A DNA stretch of 64,000 nucleotides from Pedosphaera parvula Ellin514 (GCF_000172555.1 NZ_ABOX02000003.1:62001-126000); one strand, 5' to 3'. Shown: positions 1 to 8,964, counted from the stretch's first letter. Numbers and translations: made by a program. Notes: generated by a model from the letters alone, not told the origin.

Positions 1-107
1 GTAATGGATTGCGCTCCGGTTGTTATCCCCTGGACGATTATTACAAATCTTTTGAAGACGCGCCGAAGCTCAAAGAAGTCAAAAAAGCCACTGGCGCAAG
101 CAGGTAA
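1..107 (+). CDS. C-terminal end of an unidentified protein (partial)
   Basis: The frame beginning at base 3 is open from the window edge and ends in TAA at 105-107. It encodes about 34 residues ending in a lysine-rich, coding-like tail (…[16 protein letters not shown]…). The gene converges with the aldolase gene, whose last base is at 108, so the two stop codons abut. Too little is present to name a family. It might belong to the sugar-acid locus to its right, but nothing in the sequence proves it. A second frame starting at base 4 overlaps the aldolase and was judged to be noise. Confidence 0.55.
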   Translation, partial: NGLRSGCYPLDDYYKSFEDAPKLKEVKKATGASR

Positions 108-758
108 TCAATCTTTCCTGAAGGCTTGCACGGCTTTTACAAACTCAGTGGCACGGCGGGTTAATTCAGACCAGTCCGAGTCCTGCAGGATTTGTGCACT
201 GACAAGAGACGATCCCACTCCCAATGCCATACAACCGGCTTTCAGAAAGTCAGTCACATTGTTCACATCCACACCACCCGTGGGCACAATCTTCAGGTGC
301 GGCAGCGGTGCTCGCAGAGCTTTGATATAATTTGGCCCCAGACCATCCGCGGGAAAAATCTTGATGTAATCTGAACCCGCTTCATAAGCGAGTTGCGCTT
401 CCGTGGGGGTATAAGCACCCAGCATAACCGGCCGGTCTGCAGCCCTTGCTTCCCTGGCAATCTCCGGTCGCATGATCGGACTCACCACGAATTCCGCACC
501 AGCTTTAATTGCCTGTCTGCAGGTCTGTGCGTCCAGGACAGTCCCCACACCAATTAAGGCTCTCGAACCAAACGCCTGCGAAGCCTCGCGGATTGCCTGG
601 ATGGCATTCGGTGTGGTCATGGTGACTTCCACTGCAATCACTCCCCCTGCAATCAAAGCTTCTGTCAGAGGAATTATCTGGTCATCACTCGTGGCACGGA
701 CGACAGCAATAATCCCTGGATTGAGGAGCAGGGAAACAATTTCAGTTTTTGAACGCAT
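108..758 (-). CDS. eda: KDPG/KHG-type aldolase (2-dehydro-3-deoxy-phosphogluconate aldolase family)
   Basis: A class I Schiff-base aldolase that cleaves 2-keto-3-deoxy (phospho)sugar acids to pyruvate and an aldehyde in the cytoplasm. The 216-residue protein has normal family length and is a single TIM barrel. The catalytic Glu44 (VEVTMTTP) and the Schiff-base Lys133 (YIKIFPAD) fall almost exactly where E. coli Eda has them. The phosphate-binding loop is seen as VPTGGV. The start is preceded by AGAGGAA. The gene lies 23 bp downstream of the dehydratase gene on the same strand, so the pair is probably one transcript performing dehydration followed by aldol cleavage. Whether the natural substrate is phosphorylated cannot be read from the sequence; beside a xylonate-type dehydratase, a non-phosphorylated 2-keto-3-deoxypentonate is possible. 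Confidence 0.93.
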   Translation of the reverse strand: MRSKTEIVSLLLNPGIIAVVRATSDDQIIPLTEALIAGGVIAVEVTMTTPNAIQAIREASQAFGSRALIGVGTVLDAQTCRQAIKAGAEFVVSPIMRPEIAREARAADRPVMLGAYTPTEAQLAYEAGSDYIKIFPADGLGPNYIKALRAPLPHLKIVPTGGVDVNNVTDFLKAGCMALGVGSSLVSAQILQDSDWSELTRRATEFVKAVQAFRKD

Positions 759-781
759 ATAATTCCTCTTCTAAATAATTT

Positions 782-2779
782 CTAGAATTTATTTACTTCA
801 TTCCCGGTGTGCTTTCCCAAAGCGCGTTGCCCCGCTTGCAAAGTTTCAACGATACGCTCCACGTCGTAAACACAGCCAGCCCACGTCCCTCCGCCAGCCA
901 TCTGCAGCGCGGCCCAAAGCCGGGTATCATCCGGCAAAGCGGGATTGGCTGCCAGGTCCTTGCGCGACGACCGCTTTGACAACACGATCGCTCCTTCTTC
1001 GGGAGTAAAACGCTTTAATCCCTCTCCCACAAGGTTGACGCTTCCCTGCATGTTGTTCCGATCGATTTCAATGCGAATGACATCTCCCTCACACAGCTTG
1101 CCAATTGGACCGCCCGCCAGGCCTTCCGGCCCCACGTGACCAATGCATGCGCCTGTGGACACGCCCGAAAAACGCGCATCCGTAATCAATGCCACGTGCT
1201 TTCCAAACGGTAAATGTTTCAACGCACTGGTCACCTGGTACGTCTCCTCCATGCCCGTGCCCATTGGCCCGATCCCAACCAGGACCATAATGTCTCCGGC
1301 CTGAATGCGGTTTTGCTTGATGGCTGCCATCGCATCCTTCTCGTTCACGAAAATGCGCGCCGGCCCCTCCTTACGATAAACTCCATCGGCATCCACAACT
1401 GAAGGATCAATCGCCGCACTCTTTACAACCGAACCTTCCGGAGCAAGATTCCCTCGCGGGAAAGTCAACGTGCTGGTCATGCCACAAGCTTTGGCCATTT
1501 CGGGAGACATGATGACCTCATCAGGTTCAACTCCATCTGCCCCCTTCAAAATCTCGCGGAACTGTTGCCGCCTCTCTGACTTCTCCCACCAGTTCAGAAC
1601 GTCATCCAAAGTCCTGCCAGCAACCGTTAGCACCTTGGTTTCCAGCAAGCCCAGTCGGCGCAAATGGAGCATGACTTCCGGCACACCTCCGGCTAGAAAA
1701 ACTCGCACAGTCGGATGATGCACTGGACCATTCGGCAAGACGCTCACCAATCGTGGCACACGCCGATTGACTTCAATCCAATCCTCCACAGTCGGAATTC
1801 TCAAACCAGCTGCATGCGCAATCGCCGGGATGTGTAATAACAAATTAGTTGAGCCTCCAAAGGCGGCATGCACCACCATCGCATTCCGAATGCTGGCATC
1901 GGTAAGAATGTGGGCCATGGTCTTCCTGCCCGCTTCCAGCTCGCACAGCGCGCGCGCCGAACGGGTCGCCATATCGAGCCAGACAGGCTGCCCCGATGGA
2001 GCCAGTGCAGAATGAGGCAAAGACATGCCCAACGCTTCGCCAACCACTTGCGAGGTGGCCGCCGTTCCCAAAAACTGGCATCCGCCGCCAGGTGAAGCAC
2101 ACGCCCGGCAACCAAGGTCGGCAGCTTCTTCCAAAGAAATTGTTCCATGTGCAAATCGGGCTCCGATGGTTTGGATGGTGCCTGCATCTTCACCCGTTTC
2201 TGGCGGCAATGTCACTCCTCCTGGAACCAGAATACAGGGAAGGTCTCGCATTCCCGCGAGTGCCATCATCATGGCTGGAAGACCCTTGTCACAGGTGGCC
2301 ACGCCCATCACCCCTGCCCTTTGTGGCAGCGATCGCGCAAGTCTGCGAAAAATAATCGCCGCATCATTGCGATACGGGAGGCTGTCAAACATGCCGGTCG
2401 TACCTTGTGTGCGGCCATCGCAAGGGTCTGAACAATAGGCAGCAAAAGGTATCGCTTTGAGCCTGCGAAACTCTTCTGCTGCTTCCTTCACGAGCAGTCC
2501 GATCTCCCAATGTCCTGTGTGATATCCCAGTGCAATCGGTTGTCCATCAGGCGCGCGCAAACCGCCCTGCGTGCTCAGAATCAGAAACTGCTTTCGTCCC
2601 AATTCGGAAGGATTCCATCCCATGCCTGCATTCTGAGTAAGGCCAAAGAGATCGCCGCTCGGACGATTCAACAGCAAATCTTCCGTCAAGGGTAATTGCC
2701 CAACCGGGCCCTTCGCTTTGGTTTGAATCTGATAAATCGACGGTGAAGCCGATTCCAGAATTTCCACACTCGCGCTCAT
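782..2779 (-). CDS. IlvD/Edd-family sugar-acid dehydratase, YjhG/YagF (D-xylonate dehydratase) type
   Basis: An Fe-S dehydratase expected to convert an aldonic acid such as D-xylonate into its 2-keto-3-deoxy acid. From the chosen ATG at 2779 (MSASVEI) it has 665 residues, the length of the YjhG/YagF subgroup and longer than IlvD or Edd. Candidate cluster cysteines are in YCSDPCDG (about 116 and 120), GVATCDKG (about 163) and SPGGGCQF (about 234). An upstream start at 2818 would add 13 residues that do not look conserved. It is the promoter-proximal gene of a two-gene unit with the aldolase and is transcribed away from the MFS gene. Substrate assignment rests on family resemblance and neighbours; other pentonates or hexonates are possible. 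Confidence 0.87.
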   Translation of the reverse strand: MSASVEILESASPSIYQIQTKAKGPVGQLPLTEDLLLNRPSGDLFGLTQNAGMGWNPSELGRKQFLILSTQGGLRAPDGQPIALGYHTGHWEIGLLVKEAAEEFRRLKAIPFAAYCSDPCDGRTQGTTGMFDSLPYRNDAAIIFRRLARSLPQRAGVMGVATCDKGLPAMMMALAGMRDLPCILVPGGVTLPPETGEDAGTIQTIGARFAHGTISLEEAADLGCRACASPGGGCQFLGTAATSQVVGEALGMSLPHSALAPSGQPVWLDMATRSARALCELEAGRKTMAHILTDASIRNAMVVHAAFGGSTNLLLHIPAIAHAAGLRIPTVEDWIEVNRRVPRLVSVLPNGPVHHPTVRVFLAGGVPEVMLHLRRLGLLETKVLTVAGRTLDDVLNWWEKSERRQQFREILKGADGVEPDEVIMSPEMAKACGMTSTLTFPRGNLAPEGSVVKSAAIDPSVVDADGVYRKEGPARIFVNEKDAMAAIKQNRIQAGDIMVLVGIGPMGTGMEETYQVTSALKHLPFGKHVALITDARFSGVSTGACIGHVGPEGLAGGPIGKLCEGDVIRIEIDRNNMQGSVNLVGEGLKRFTPEEGAIVLSKRSSRKDLAANPALPDDTRLWAALQMAGGGTWAGCVYDVERIVETLQAGQRALGKHTGNEVNKF

Positions 2780-2907
2780 ACCCCCATTCAACCACCTGTG
2801 GGAGAAAGTCAAAAGCAAATTTACATGACAACAAATTCATCGTTTGTGTGGGAATATCATAGACGTCAAAGCACCTAATTCCTAAACTGAAGCCAATCAC
2901 CGGCTGT
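2780..2907. promoter_or_regulatory. Divergent promoter region of the sugar-acid locus
   Basis: This 128-bp non-coding stretch separates the oppositely transcribed dehydratase and transporter genes and must carry both promoters if each is transcribed from here. It is AT-rich relative to its flanks (AAAGCAAATTTACATGACAA). I could not identify a clean operator palindrome or convincing -35/-10 pair, and no regulator gene of the GntR or IclR type lies next to it. Confidence 0.5.
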
Positions 2908-4209
2908 ATGACACAGAGACGTTGGCTCCGAATCATTCCAGTGGCACTGATCATGTACACGATTTCGTACGTGGATCGGACGAATATTTCACTGGCTTTG
3001 GATCCTAACATCTCCTCCATGATGAATGACCTGCTCATGGACGACCGGCTAAAGGGAATCGTGGCCGGGATCTTCTTCTTCGGCTACGTTCTGCTCCAAA
3101 TTCCTGGCGGCTATTGGGCTACGCACTGGAGTCCTAAAAAGATCATTAGCATCTTTCTCGTGGCTTGGGGTATCTGCGCTGTCGGGTGCGGTCTTTCCAG
3201 AACCTTCGTGCATTTTGGAGTAATGCGTTTTTTCCTTGGTGTTGCAGAAAGTGGCGTTTTTCCCGCGACTACCGTTCTGCTCGCCAATTGGTTTCCCCGT
3301 TCCGAGCGAGCTCGCGCCAATGCTTATTGGAACCTCTGCCAACCTCTGGCAGTTGCGGCCTCGGCTCCGTTCACAGGCTGGTTGTTAGGGGCTTATGGAT
3401 GGCAAAGAATGATCGTCATCGAAGGTGCGCTTCCATTTATTTGGTTGCCGATCTGGATTTATTTCATCACGGATCATCCGCGAGATGCCAAATGGATCTC
3501 AGAGGAAGAGCGCACTTACCTCGAGACAACCCTCAAACGGGAAATCGCGGAACTGGAACCAGTGAAGTCCGTATCGATGCTCGAGAGGCTTTTGCAGCCC
3601 AGCATCTTTGTGATGATTGCCATCTATTTCCTTCACAATTGCGCTGCTTACGGATGCATGACCTTCTTCACCAGCGGCTTGAAGGAGAGAGGGTTTAGCG
3701 CTACCCAGTATGGAATTCTTTTCGCCATCCCGTATGCAGTGACGGCCGTCATAATGGTCCTGAACTCCTGGCATTCCGATAAAACTCACGAACGGCGCGG
3801 ACATATTGCCTTGGTTTATGCCATGAGTGGCATCAGCCTGATTGCCAGCGTGCTCTTGCGCAATCATTTCTGGGTTTCTTATGCCTTCATGTGTCTGGCA
3901 ATCCCAGGACCGTTTGCCGCCATGGCTCCGTTCTGGGCCATCCCAAGTGAAACCCTTCCGCGTGCTGTTATGGGCCTGGTGGTTGGACTTGTGAATGCAT
4001 TCGGCAACCTGGGCGGTTTCTTCGGCCCTTACATCGTGGGATGGTTGAAGGGCAAGTATCATGACATCTCCGTGCCCTTCAATCTCCTCGGTGTCGGCAT
4101 GCTGCTGGCGGCAGGACTCTCCCTGCTGCTCCCTAAAGTCCCCCGCCAACTTCGGGTTATTGAAGAAGAAGTAAAACAATCAGGATCGGTTCAAGGCTCT
4201 CTCAAATAA
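2908..4209 (+). CDS. MFS transporter, anion:cation symporter family (sugar-acid uptake)
   Basis: A 433-residue inner-membrane permease with about 12 hydrophobic segments. Family features are the first helix with SYVDRTNIS, the loop between helices 2 and 3 (GYWATHWSPKK), and WFPRSERARANA, all typical of the ACS group that includes hexuronate, glucarate and tartrate proton symporters. The stop is 4 bp before the next ORF, so it is probably co-transcribed with the FAH-family gene. Its placement opposite a sugar-acid dehydratase and aldolase suggests uptake of aldonate or aldarate. No strong Shine-Dalgarno sequence is seen before the ATG. The exact substrate is unknown. Confidence 0.9.
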   Translation: MTQRRWLRIIPVALIMYTISYVDRTNISLALDPNISSMMNDLLMDDRLKGIVAGIFFFGYVLLQIPGGYWATHWSPKKIISIFLVAWGICAVGCGLSRTFVHFGVMRFFLGVAESGVFPATTVLLANWFPRSERARANAYWNLCQPLAVAASAPFTGWLLGAYGWQRMIVIEGALPFIWLPIWIYFITDHPRDAKWISEEERTYLETTLKREIAELEPVKSVSMLERLLQPSIFVMIAIYFLHNCAAYGCMTFFTSGLKERGFSATQYGILFAIPYAVTAVIMVLNSWHSDKTHERRGHIALVYAMSGISLIASVLLRNHFWVSYAFMCLAIPGPFAAMAPFWAIPSETLPRAVMGLVVGLVNAFGNLGGFFGPYIVGWLKGKYHDISVPFNLLGVGMLLAAGLSLLLPKVPRQLRVIEEEVKQSGSVQGSLK

Positions 4210-4213
4210 TAAC

Positions 4214-5071
4214 ATGAAACTGTGTCGTTTCAGAACTTCAAACCACGAGCCTCGTGTCGGTCTTGTAGTGGAAGACTCGTTCGTTCTGGATTTGTCATCC
4301 GCTGGCATCTTATCCCTCGAAAGCTTGCTGGAAGCGGAAGACTTGCGGACTCAGCTTGAGAACTTATCAACGAAACCCCTGCCCCGTTTTTCCATTGGCG
4401 ATATCCGGTTCTGCGCTCCAGTCGAACGTCAGGAAGTTTGGGCTGCAGGTGTGACTTATCTTCGAAGCAAAAAAGCCCGGATGGAAGAATCCAACTTCAG
4501 CGCCACTGCCTATGACCGCGTCTACGAAGCGGAGCGACCGGAAATCTTCTTCAAATCCCTGCCGCAAAAGGTGGTTGCAACAGGTGATGCCATTGGTATT
4601 CGCAAGGATGCTCGCTGGAATGTTCCCGAGCCTGAACTGGCCTTGGTCCTCAACTCTCGGGGCAGTCTGGTCGGTTACACCATCGGCAACGACATGAGTT
4701 CACGTGACATCGAGGGCGAAAATCTGCTTTACCTGCCCCAAGCCAAGACCTACAGCCGCTCGTGTGCCCTTGGGCCTTTCATCACCGTGGGAGTGGGTGA
4801 ATCAGAAGCTCGCAGTTGGGAGATTCGAATCCAGGTTCAGCGTTCGGGAGAAATCGTGTTTTCGGGTGACACTTCTGTCAGCAAAATCAAAAGAAGCTTC
4901 AAGGAACTCATCGACTTCCTATTTCGCAGCCAGGAGTTTCCCCACGGAGCAGTGCTGCTGACTGGAACCGGGGTTGTTCCACCGGATCATTTCAGTTTGG
5001 AAGAAAAGGATGCGGTGCGCATCACGATAAGTGGCATAGGCACTTTGGAAAATCCTGTAATCCGGGTCTAA
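4214..5071 (+). CDS. Fumarylacetoacetate hydrolase family protein (possible 2-keto-3-deoxy acid dehydratase or hydrolase)
   Basis: A 285-residue FAH-fold enzyme. The C-terminal catalytic domain carries the metal-binding acidic set (EPELALVL followed by NDMSSRDIEG) and the ERPEIFFK segment typical of the superfamily. Members act on 2-keto acids and include acylpyruvases, decarboxylases and the 2-keto-3-deoxy-pentonate dehydratases of oxidative pentose pathways. The gene begins 4 bp after the transporter stop. In this locus a role in converting the 2-keto-3-deoxy acid made by the neighbouring dehydratase is the most economical reading, giving an alternative branch to the aldolase. Substrate is inferred from context only. 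Confidence 0.85.
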   Translation: MKLCRFRTSNHEPRVGLVVEDSFVLDLSSAGILSLESLLEAEDLRTQLENLSTKPLPRFSIGDIRFCAPVERQEVWAAGVTYLRSKKARMEESNFSATAYDRVYEAERPEIFFKSLPQKVVATGDAIGIRKDARWNVPEPELALVLNSRGSLVGYTIGNDMSSRDIEGENLLYLPQAKTYSRSCALGPFITVGVGESEARSWEIRIQVQRSGEIVFSGDTSVSKIKRSFKELIDFLFRSQEFPHGAVLLTGTGVVPPDHFSLEEKDAVRITISGIGTLENPVIRV

Positions 5072-5082
5072 ATAGCAGCCGT

Positions 5083-5285
5083 TCAAGCCTTCCAACCAGC
5101 CCGGGCTTCGTTTGAATGTCCGCCATCACATTACGCGAATCCACAATGCTGTTAGCCCACTCCGCCAACTCTTTATAATTCAGCACCTTGAGGGCCGTGG
5201 AGATGAGCACGAGATCATGGCGGGATATTGTTTAGTGATTGAGTGTCTAAAGTTTTCGACCAGAAGCCTCGGCGATAGGAATGTG
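5083..5285 (-). pseudogene. Decayed 3' end of a nucleotide-sugar (UDP-sugar) dehydrogenase
   Basis: On the minus strand, bases 5219 down to about 5090 read HDLVLISTALKV, YKELAEW, SIVDSRNVM and KPGLV. This is the signature of the C-terminal NAD-dependent UDP-sugar dehydrogenase domain (D-VLISTAH … VDTRN … kPG). Shifting one base after PGLV gives WKA followed by a stop at 5083-5085, a tail I associate with some members of the family. In the other direction, a one-base shift near 5220 lets a plausible continuation (WSKTLDTQSLNN) run to about 5272. There is an in-frame stop at 5232-5234 and no start codon or N-terminal Rossmann domain. The remnant is therefore truncated and frameshifted. The remainder of the gap to 5439 holds nothing I recognise. 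Confidence 0.6.
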
Positions 5286-5439
5286 ACAGTGCTCGATCCA
5301 TTTCCCAACTGCGCTATTGGCTTTAAATAAATTCTTAAAATAGCTCTTGATTTCTCGTTGGGCGGACTGAAGTTGATTCTGTCAGTTGAGAAACCGTCAG
5401 AAACTCATCCGTTAAAATCAATGGTGTAATCAGTAGCTT

Positions 5440-5982
5440 ATGGATGACGTGGCAAGGAATATAAGGGGTTGGGAGCTCGAAGGGAAACTCCAGCATGATT
5501 GCGAGATAATGGTGGTTTATCAAGACCGCGCAACGCAGCAAGTTGCAAGTGTGTTATGCGATCACCTTGAGCATAGCCTGGAACCTGATCTTGATCTTAC
5601 GTTCACCTGGCTTTCACTCGCCAAGCTGGATGTTCCTCACTGCATGCAAGGTGCAATTCACGCCGCCAGCTCGGCGGATTTGCTTATCTTTTCGCTAAGT
5701 ACCGATCTGCCGAAGTCAGTTGAAGGTTTGGTCCAAGGGAGTTTGCAACACCGGACCAAGCGTAACGGGGCCATCATTGGATTGCTCGGCAAACACCTTC
5801 CCAGTGCAGGCATCAAACCACCTGTTCATCAGAAATTCGAGGCATTGGCCCGGCAAACAGGCTTCCAGTACTGGGCTCCTCAGTCTTGGAATGATCTCGG
5901 CGAAATTCCGGGATCGCTGGACTCCTTCCTGCGGCGTGCCTATGAAGTAACACCCCTCCTTGAAGAAATATTGCACCGTTGA
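5440..5982 (+). CDS. Hypothetical protein next to a response regulator
   Basis: A 180-residue, probably cytoplasmic protein with no signal peptide, membrane segment or motif that I recognise. It has a mixed alpha/beta pattern (EIMVVYQDR, ADLLIFSLSTDLP, GAIIGLLGK), reminiscent of a Rossmann-like or receiver-like fold, but no conserved phospho-acceptor is apparent. The ribosome-binding site is weak. It stands 169 bp upstream of a NarL-type response regulator on the same strand, so a link to that signalling gene is possible. Function unknown. Confidence 0.65.
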   Translation: MDDVARNIRGWELEGKLQHDCEIMVVYQDRATQQVASVLCDHLEHSLEPDLDLTFTWLSLAKLDVPHCMQGAIHAASSADLLIFSLSTDLPKSVEGLVQGSLQHRTKRNGAIIGLLGKHLPSAGIKPPVHQKFEALARQTGFQYWAPQSWNDLGEIPGSLDSFLRRAYEVTPLLEEILHR

Positions 5983-6024
5983 ACTCAATTTACTTTTGGA
6001 CACAAAATTAGCCAACTCACCCGG

Positions 6025-6039
6025 GTTACATAATGTAAC
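6025..6039. promoter_or_regulatory. 15-bp palindrome, candidate operator
   Basis: GTTACATAATGTAAC is a perfect inverted repeat (7-bp arms around a central A). It sits about 110 bp upstream of the response regulator start at 6152, in an otherwise non-coding AT-rich stretch. Size and symmetry fit a binding site for a dimeric regulator, perhaps the adjacent NarL-type protein itself. No experimental support. Confidence 0.4.
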
Positions 6040-6151
6040 AACCAGCAATATACCCCATGAGGATTTTCCCGCCCCGTGCTTGAGGGTTCTTACCCCATAT
6101 CTGACTGCAATTCCGTGGAATACCTTCTGCTCACAACGCGACTGATTTATT

Positions 6152-6829
6152 GTGAAAAAAATACACGTTCTTTTGGCTGACGACCACATGGTAGTTCGAC
6201 AAGGCCTGCGTGCTTTGTTAACAACGGAAGAGGATATTGAAGTTGTTGGCGAAGCAGAAACAGGCCGGCAAGCCGTGGAAATGGCCAGACAACTGAACCC
6301 GGATGTGGTCTTAATGGACATCGTAATGCCATCCCTTAACGGACTGGAGGCAGCACGCCAGATCACGAAGCAAATGCCTGATTGCAAGGTTCTCATTCTG
6401 TCTTCATATGGCGATGACGAATACGTTCAACGCCTTACCGAGGTGGGCGCGACTGGCTACCTCATTAAACAAACGGCTGCAGACGATTTGCTCAAAGCCA
6501 TCCGTGATGTGGAAAGGGGCAAAACTGTTTTCAGTCCTTCCATCGCGAGCAGATTTCAAGATACCCGGAAGGATGCTCTGGGAAAAACCCAAACGCTTCA
6601 ATTACGCACGGAACATCTCACCTCCAGGGAGGCTGAAGTACTGCAGTTGATTGCGGAAGGTCAAACAAACAAGCAAATTGCGTTCGAATTGGGGATCAGC
6701 GCCAAAACAGTTGAGAAACACCGTCAGCAGGTGATGAATAAACTGAAAATCCACGATGTCGCAGGTCTCACCCGATATGCTTTGTCGAAGGGCATTATTA
6801 AGGCGAACGCCGAGTTGAAGCTCAGTTAA
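6152..6829 (+). CDS. NarL/FixJ-type response regulator (receiver + LuxR HTH)
   Basis: A two-domain DNA-binding response regulator of 225 residues. The receiver spans about 1-125, with acidic pair Asp10/Asp11, phospho-acceptor Asp56 (VVLMDIVMP) and Lys106 (GYLIKQ). A LuxR-type helix-turn-helix occupies about 155-222 (LTSREAEVLQLIAEG, NKQIAFELGIS, KTVEKHRQQVMNKL). Translation starts at GTG with no clear Shine-Dalgarno sequence. No histidine kinase lies beside it. A perfect palindrome about 110 bp upstream may be an autoregulatory site. Confidence 0.92.
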   Translation: MKKIHVLLADDHMVVRQGLRALLTTEEDIEVVGEAETGRQAVEMARQLNPDVVLMDIVMPSLNGLEAARQITKQMPDCKVLILSSYGDDEYVQRLTEVGATGYLIKQTAADDLLKAIRDVERGKTVFSPSIASRFQDTRKDALGKTQTLQLRTEHLTSREAEVLQLIAEGQTNKQIAFELGISAKTVEKHRQQVMNKLKIHDVAGLTRYALSKGIIKANAELKLS

Positions 6830-6918
6830 CCGACTAACCTGCTTTGGGTGCACCATTGAGGTTATAATGCCCGGCGGGAACCCTTGCTTTGGAAAGTGTT
6901 CATTTAAAGGCTCTCCGA

Positions 6919-8271
6919 TTACACTCCGAACGGATATGTTTCGTCAGGGTCGTGCGGCTCCCAATGCATTGTTCTTTCCAAAGGTTCGACCGCCCGGGTC
7001 TTATCAAAGTGTATAATGAAATCAAACTGCTCTGATAGCCGGGCATGGAAATAGTGACTCATTCGTTCTGTTTCAGGTCGATAAATCACCCCAATCGCTC
7101 TTTCGAGGCGGGCTTCTTGCAGACTCTCCTTCAACTCCCGTTCCTCCTGCAACGGTAGCAGGAAATTTGATACGCCAGTTTCATGAAAAAGAGTTTCGTA
7201 ACTCCCCCGCAAAGCCGAACGCACACGTTTGAGTTGCGCCGGTTCATCCCATTCAGAAGCAGCCGTTACCGTGCCGTGATAGGTTGTAAAGCCAACCAGT
7301 ACCGCCTGGGAACCATGTCTCTCACGAACCAGTTGTCCCACATTCCACTCTCCTCGATCACCCATTTGGGTCGCACGGGCATCACCCAGATGGGAGTTAT
7401 GCGCCCAGACGACAATTTTTGGACTATGCACCTGCCTTTCGAGGTGTAACGACAGGGCCTCCAAGGTTTCAGCCATATGGCGGTCACGAAGGTTCCAGGA
7501 TTCAATATGGCCCTGGAACATCACCCGATAATATTCCTCAGCATTTTTCACCAGCCGCGCATTCTGCTCCGCGTAAAAGAATTCATCTTCTGCAAGGCGC
7601 CCATCACCTGCAAGATACGCTCCCGCGCGCCGCCGCAGTTCGACCAACTCGCTTACCGCCTCCTGTTGACACGATTCGCTCAAATCAAAGCTCGCGGCAT
7701 AACCATAAGCTTGAGGATTCTCCCCATGCTGCTCAAAACAGGAATAGCGGCCCCTCGCTCGCTTTCCAGCATCAGGATCAATCCTGTCCAAATAGTCCAA
7801 TACGGCCCTGATTGAGGCATGAAGACTGTATAAATCCATGCCGTAAAACCCCACCCTTTTCTCATTGGCATTTACCTGATCGTTATGTTCACGCAACCAC
7901 CCGACGAGGTCGAGAACATCGGCATTCCGCCACATCCATAAGGGAAAGCGCTTGAAATTTCCCAGCGCCTCGCTGGCCTCAACATCTTCACTATCACTTC
8001 GAATGTATCGGTTCACCCGATGTGCATCCGGCCAATCGGCCTCCACCGCCACGGCTGTGAACCCCTTCTCTATTATCAGTCTCTTTGTAATCTCCGCCCG
8101 GGTTCGATAGAATTCATGCGTACCATGGGTGGCTTCTCCCAAAAGTACAAACCGCGCATCTCCGATCGATTCCAATAAAAAGTCGTAGTCACAACTGGAA
8201 CCCGTCAGAGGTATGGCAACTTCACGAATTAAATCGATCAGGGAACTGGAAATGCCTAGGGCCATAACCAT
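6919..8271 (-). CDS. Erythromycin esterase family protein
   Basis: A 450-residue cytoplasmic hydrolase-like protein of the EreA/EreB superfamily. Diagnostic pieces are LLGEATHGTHEFYRTRAEITKRLI near the N terminus (conserved Glu and His residues of the active site), VEADWPDAHRVNRY, and VWAHNSHLGDAR. Most chromosomal members are not antibiotic resistance enzymes and their substrates are unknown. Its ATG at 8271 follows the stop of the phosphoribosyltransferase gene with no gap, so translation is probably coupled; a second in-frame ATG at 8265 is also possible. In other bacteria these two activities occur together or as one fused protein. Confidence 0.88.
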   Translation of the reverse strand: MVMALGISSSLIDLIREVAIPLTGSSCDYDFLLESIGDARFVLLGEATHGTHEFYRTRAEITKRLIIEKGFTAVAVEADWPDAHRVNRYIRSDSEDVEASEALGNFKRFPLWMWRNADVLDLVGWLREHNDQVNANEKRVGFYGMDLYSLHASIRAVLDYLDRIDPDAGKRARGRYSCFEQHGENPQAYGYAASFDLSESCQQEAVSELVELRRRAGAYLAGDGRLAEDEFFYAEQNARLVKNAEEYYRVMFQGHIESWNLRDRHMAETLEALSLHLERQVHSPKIVVWAHNSHLGDARATQMGDRGEWNVGQLVRERHGSQAVLVGFTTYHGTVTAASEWDEPAQLKRVRSALRGSYETLFHETGVSNFLLPLQEERELKESLQEARLERAIGVIYRPETERMSHYFHARLSEQFDFIIHFDKTRAVEPLERTMHWEPHDPDETYPFGV

Positions 8272-8964
8272 TTATATTTCGCCATTTGCTCCATGCGAGT
8301 GCGCTCCCATCGTGGCGACATCTTCGGCGCATTGATTTATCATTTCCCGCACTTCCTCGTCACTTACCTGGGGGAAATGGCGGTAATACAGCCCGACCGC
8401 ATAAAACGGTTCTGGTGTTTCAAGGCAAACGGTTTGTTCAACTTCTGTTTCAAAAGCCGCGCAGGTTTCCGGGGCCGCGACCGGCACCGCCACGATGATG
8501 CCTGCAGGTCGCTGTTGTCTTAACGCAAGCACGGCCGCACGCATGCTGGCGCCGGTGGCCAGCCCGTCATCTATTAAAATGGCAATCTTCCCTTGAATAT
8601 GTGCTGGCGGCTTGCCGTTGCGATAAAGCATTTCCCGTCTTTGCAACTCACTCCATTCCTGCTCAGCTGCCTGCATGATGAGTTGCTCCGAAATGCCGAG
8701 CATATCCACCACTTTTTCGTTCACAACCCGGATTCCACCAGACGCGATTGCTCCCATCGCCAACTCTTCGTGTCCCGGAACACCAAGCTTGCGCACAACA
8801 AAAATATCCAACGGCACATGTAATTCTTCAGCCACCTCGAAACCCACAGGCACACCGCCTCGCGGGAGGGCAAGCACCACCACATCCGGGCGATCAGCCA
8901 GATACCTCAGGCGGGTTGCAAGTATTTGACCTGCTTCGGTTCGGTCGGAAAATAAATCTGCCAT
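8272..8964 (-). CDS. Phosphoribosyltransferase family protein
   Basis: A type I phosphoribosyltransferase fold protein of 230 residues from the chosen ATG (MADLFSDR), which has AGGACA 7 bp upstream; an ORF start at 8997 would add 11 poorly conserved residues. Visible are ALPRGGVPVGFEVA, VRKLGVPGHEELAMGAIA and the PRPP-binding loop ILIDDGLATGASMRAA. Proteins of this type are often annotated as putative phosphoribosyltransferases and the nucleobase substrate is unknown. Its stop is immediately followed by the erythromycin esterase ATG, indicating a two-gene operon. Confidence 0.88.
   Translation of the reverse strand: MADLFSDRTEAGQILATRLRYLADRPDVVVLALPRGGVPVGFEVAEELHVPLDIFVVRKLGVPGHEELAMGAIASGGIRVVNEKVVDMLGISEQLIMQAAEQEWSELQRREMLYRNGKPPAHIQGKIAILIDDGLATGASMRAAVLALRQQRPAGIIVAVPVAAPETCAAFETEVEQTVCLETPEPFYAVGLYYRHFPQVSDEEVREMINQCAEDVATMGAHSHGANGEI

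Noticed and set aside
6919-8271. Macrolide resistance gene
   Set aside because: Membership in the erythromycin esterase superfamily does not show resistance; chromosomal relatives usually have other, unknown roles.
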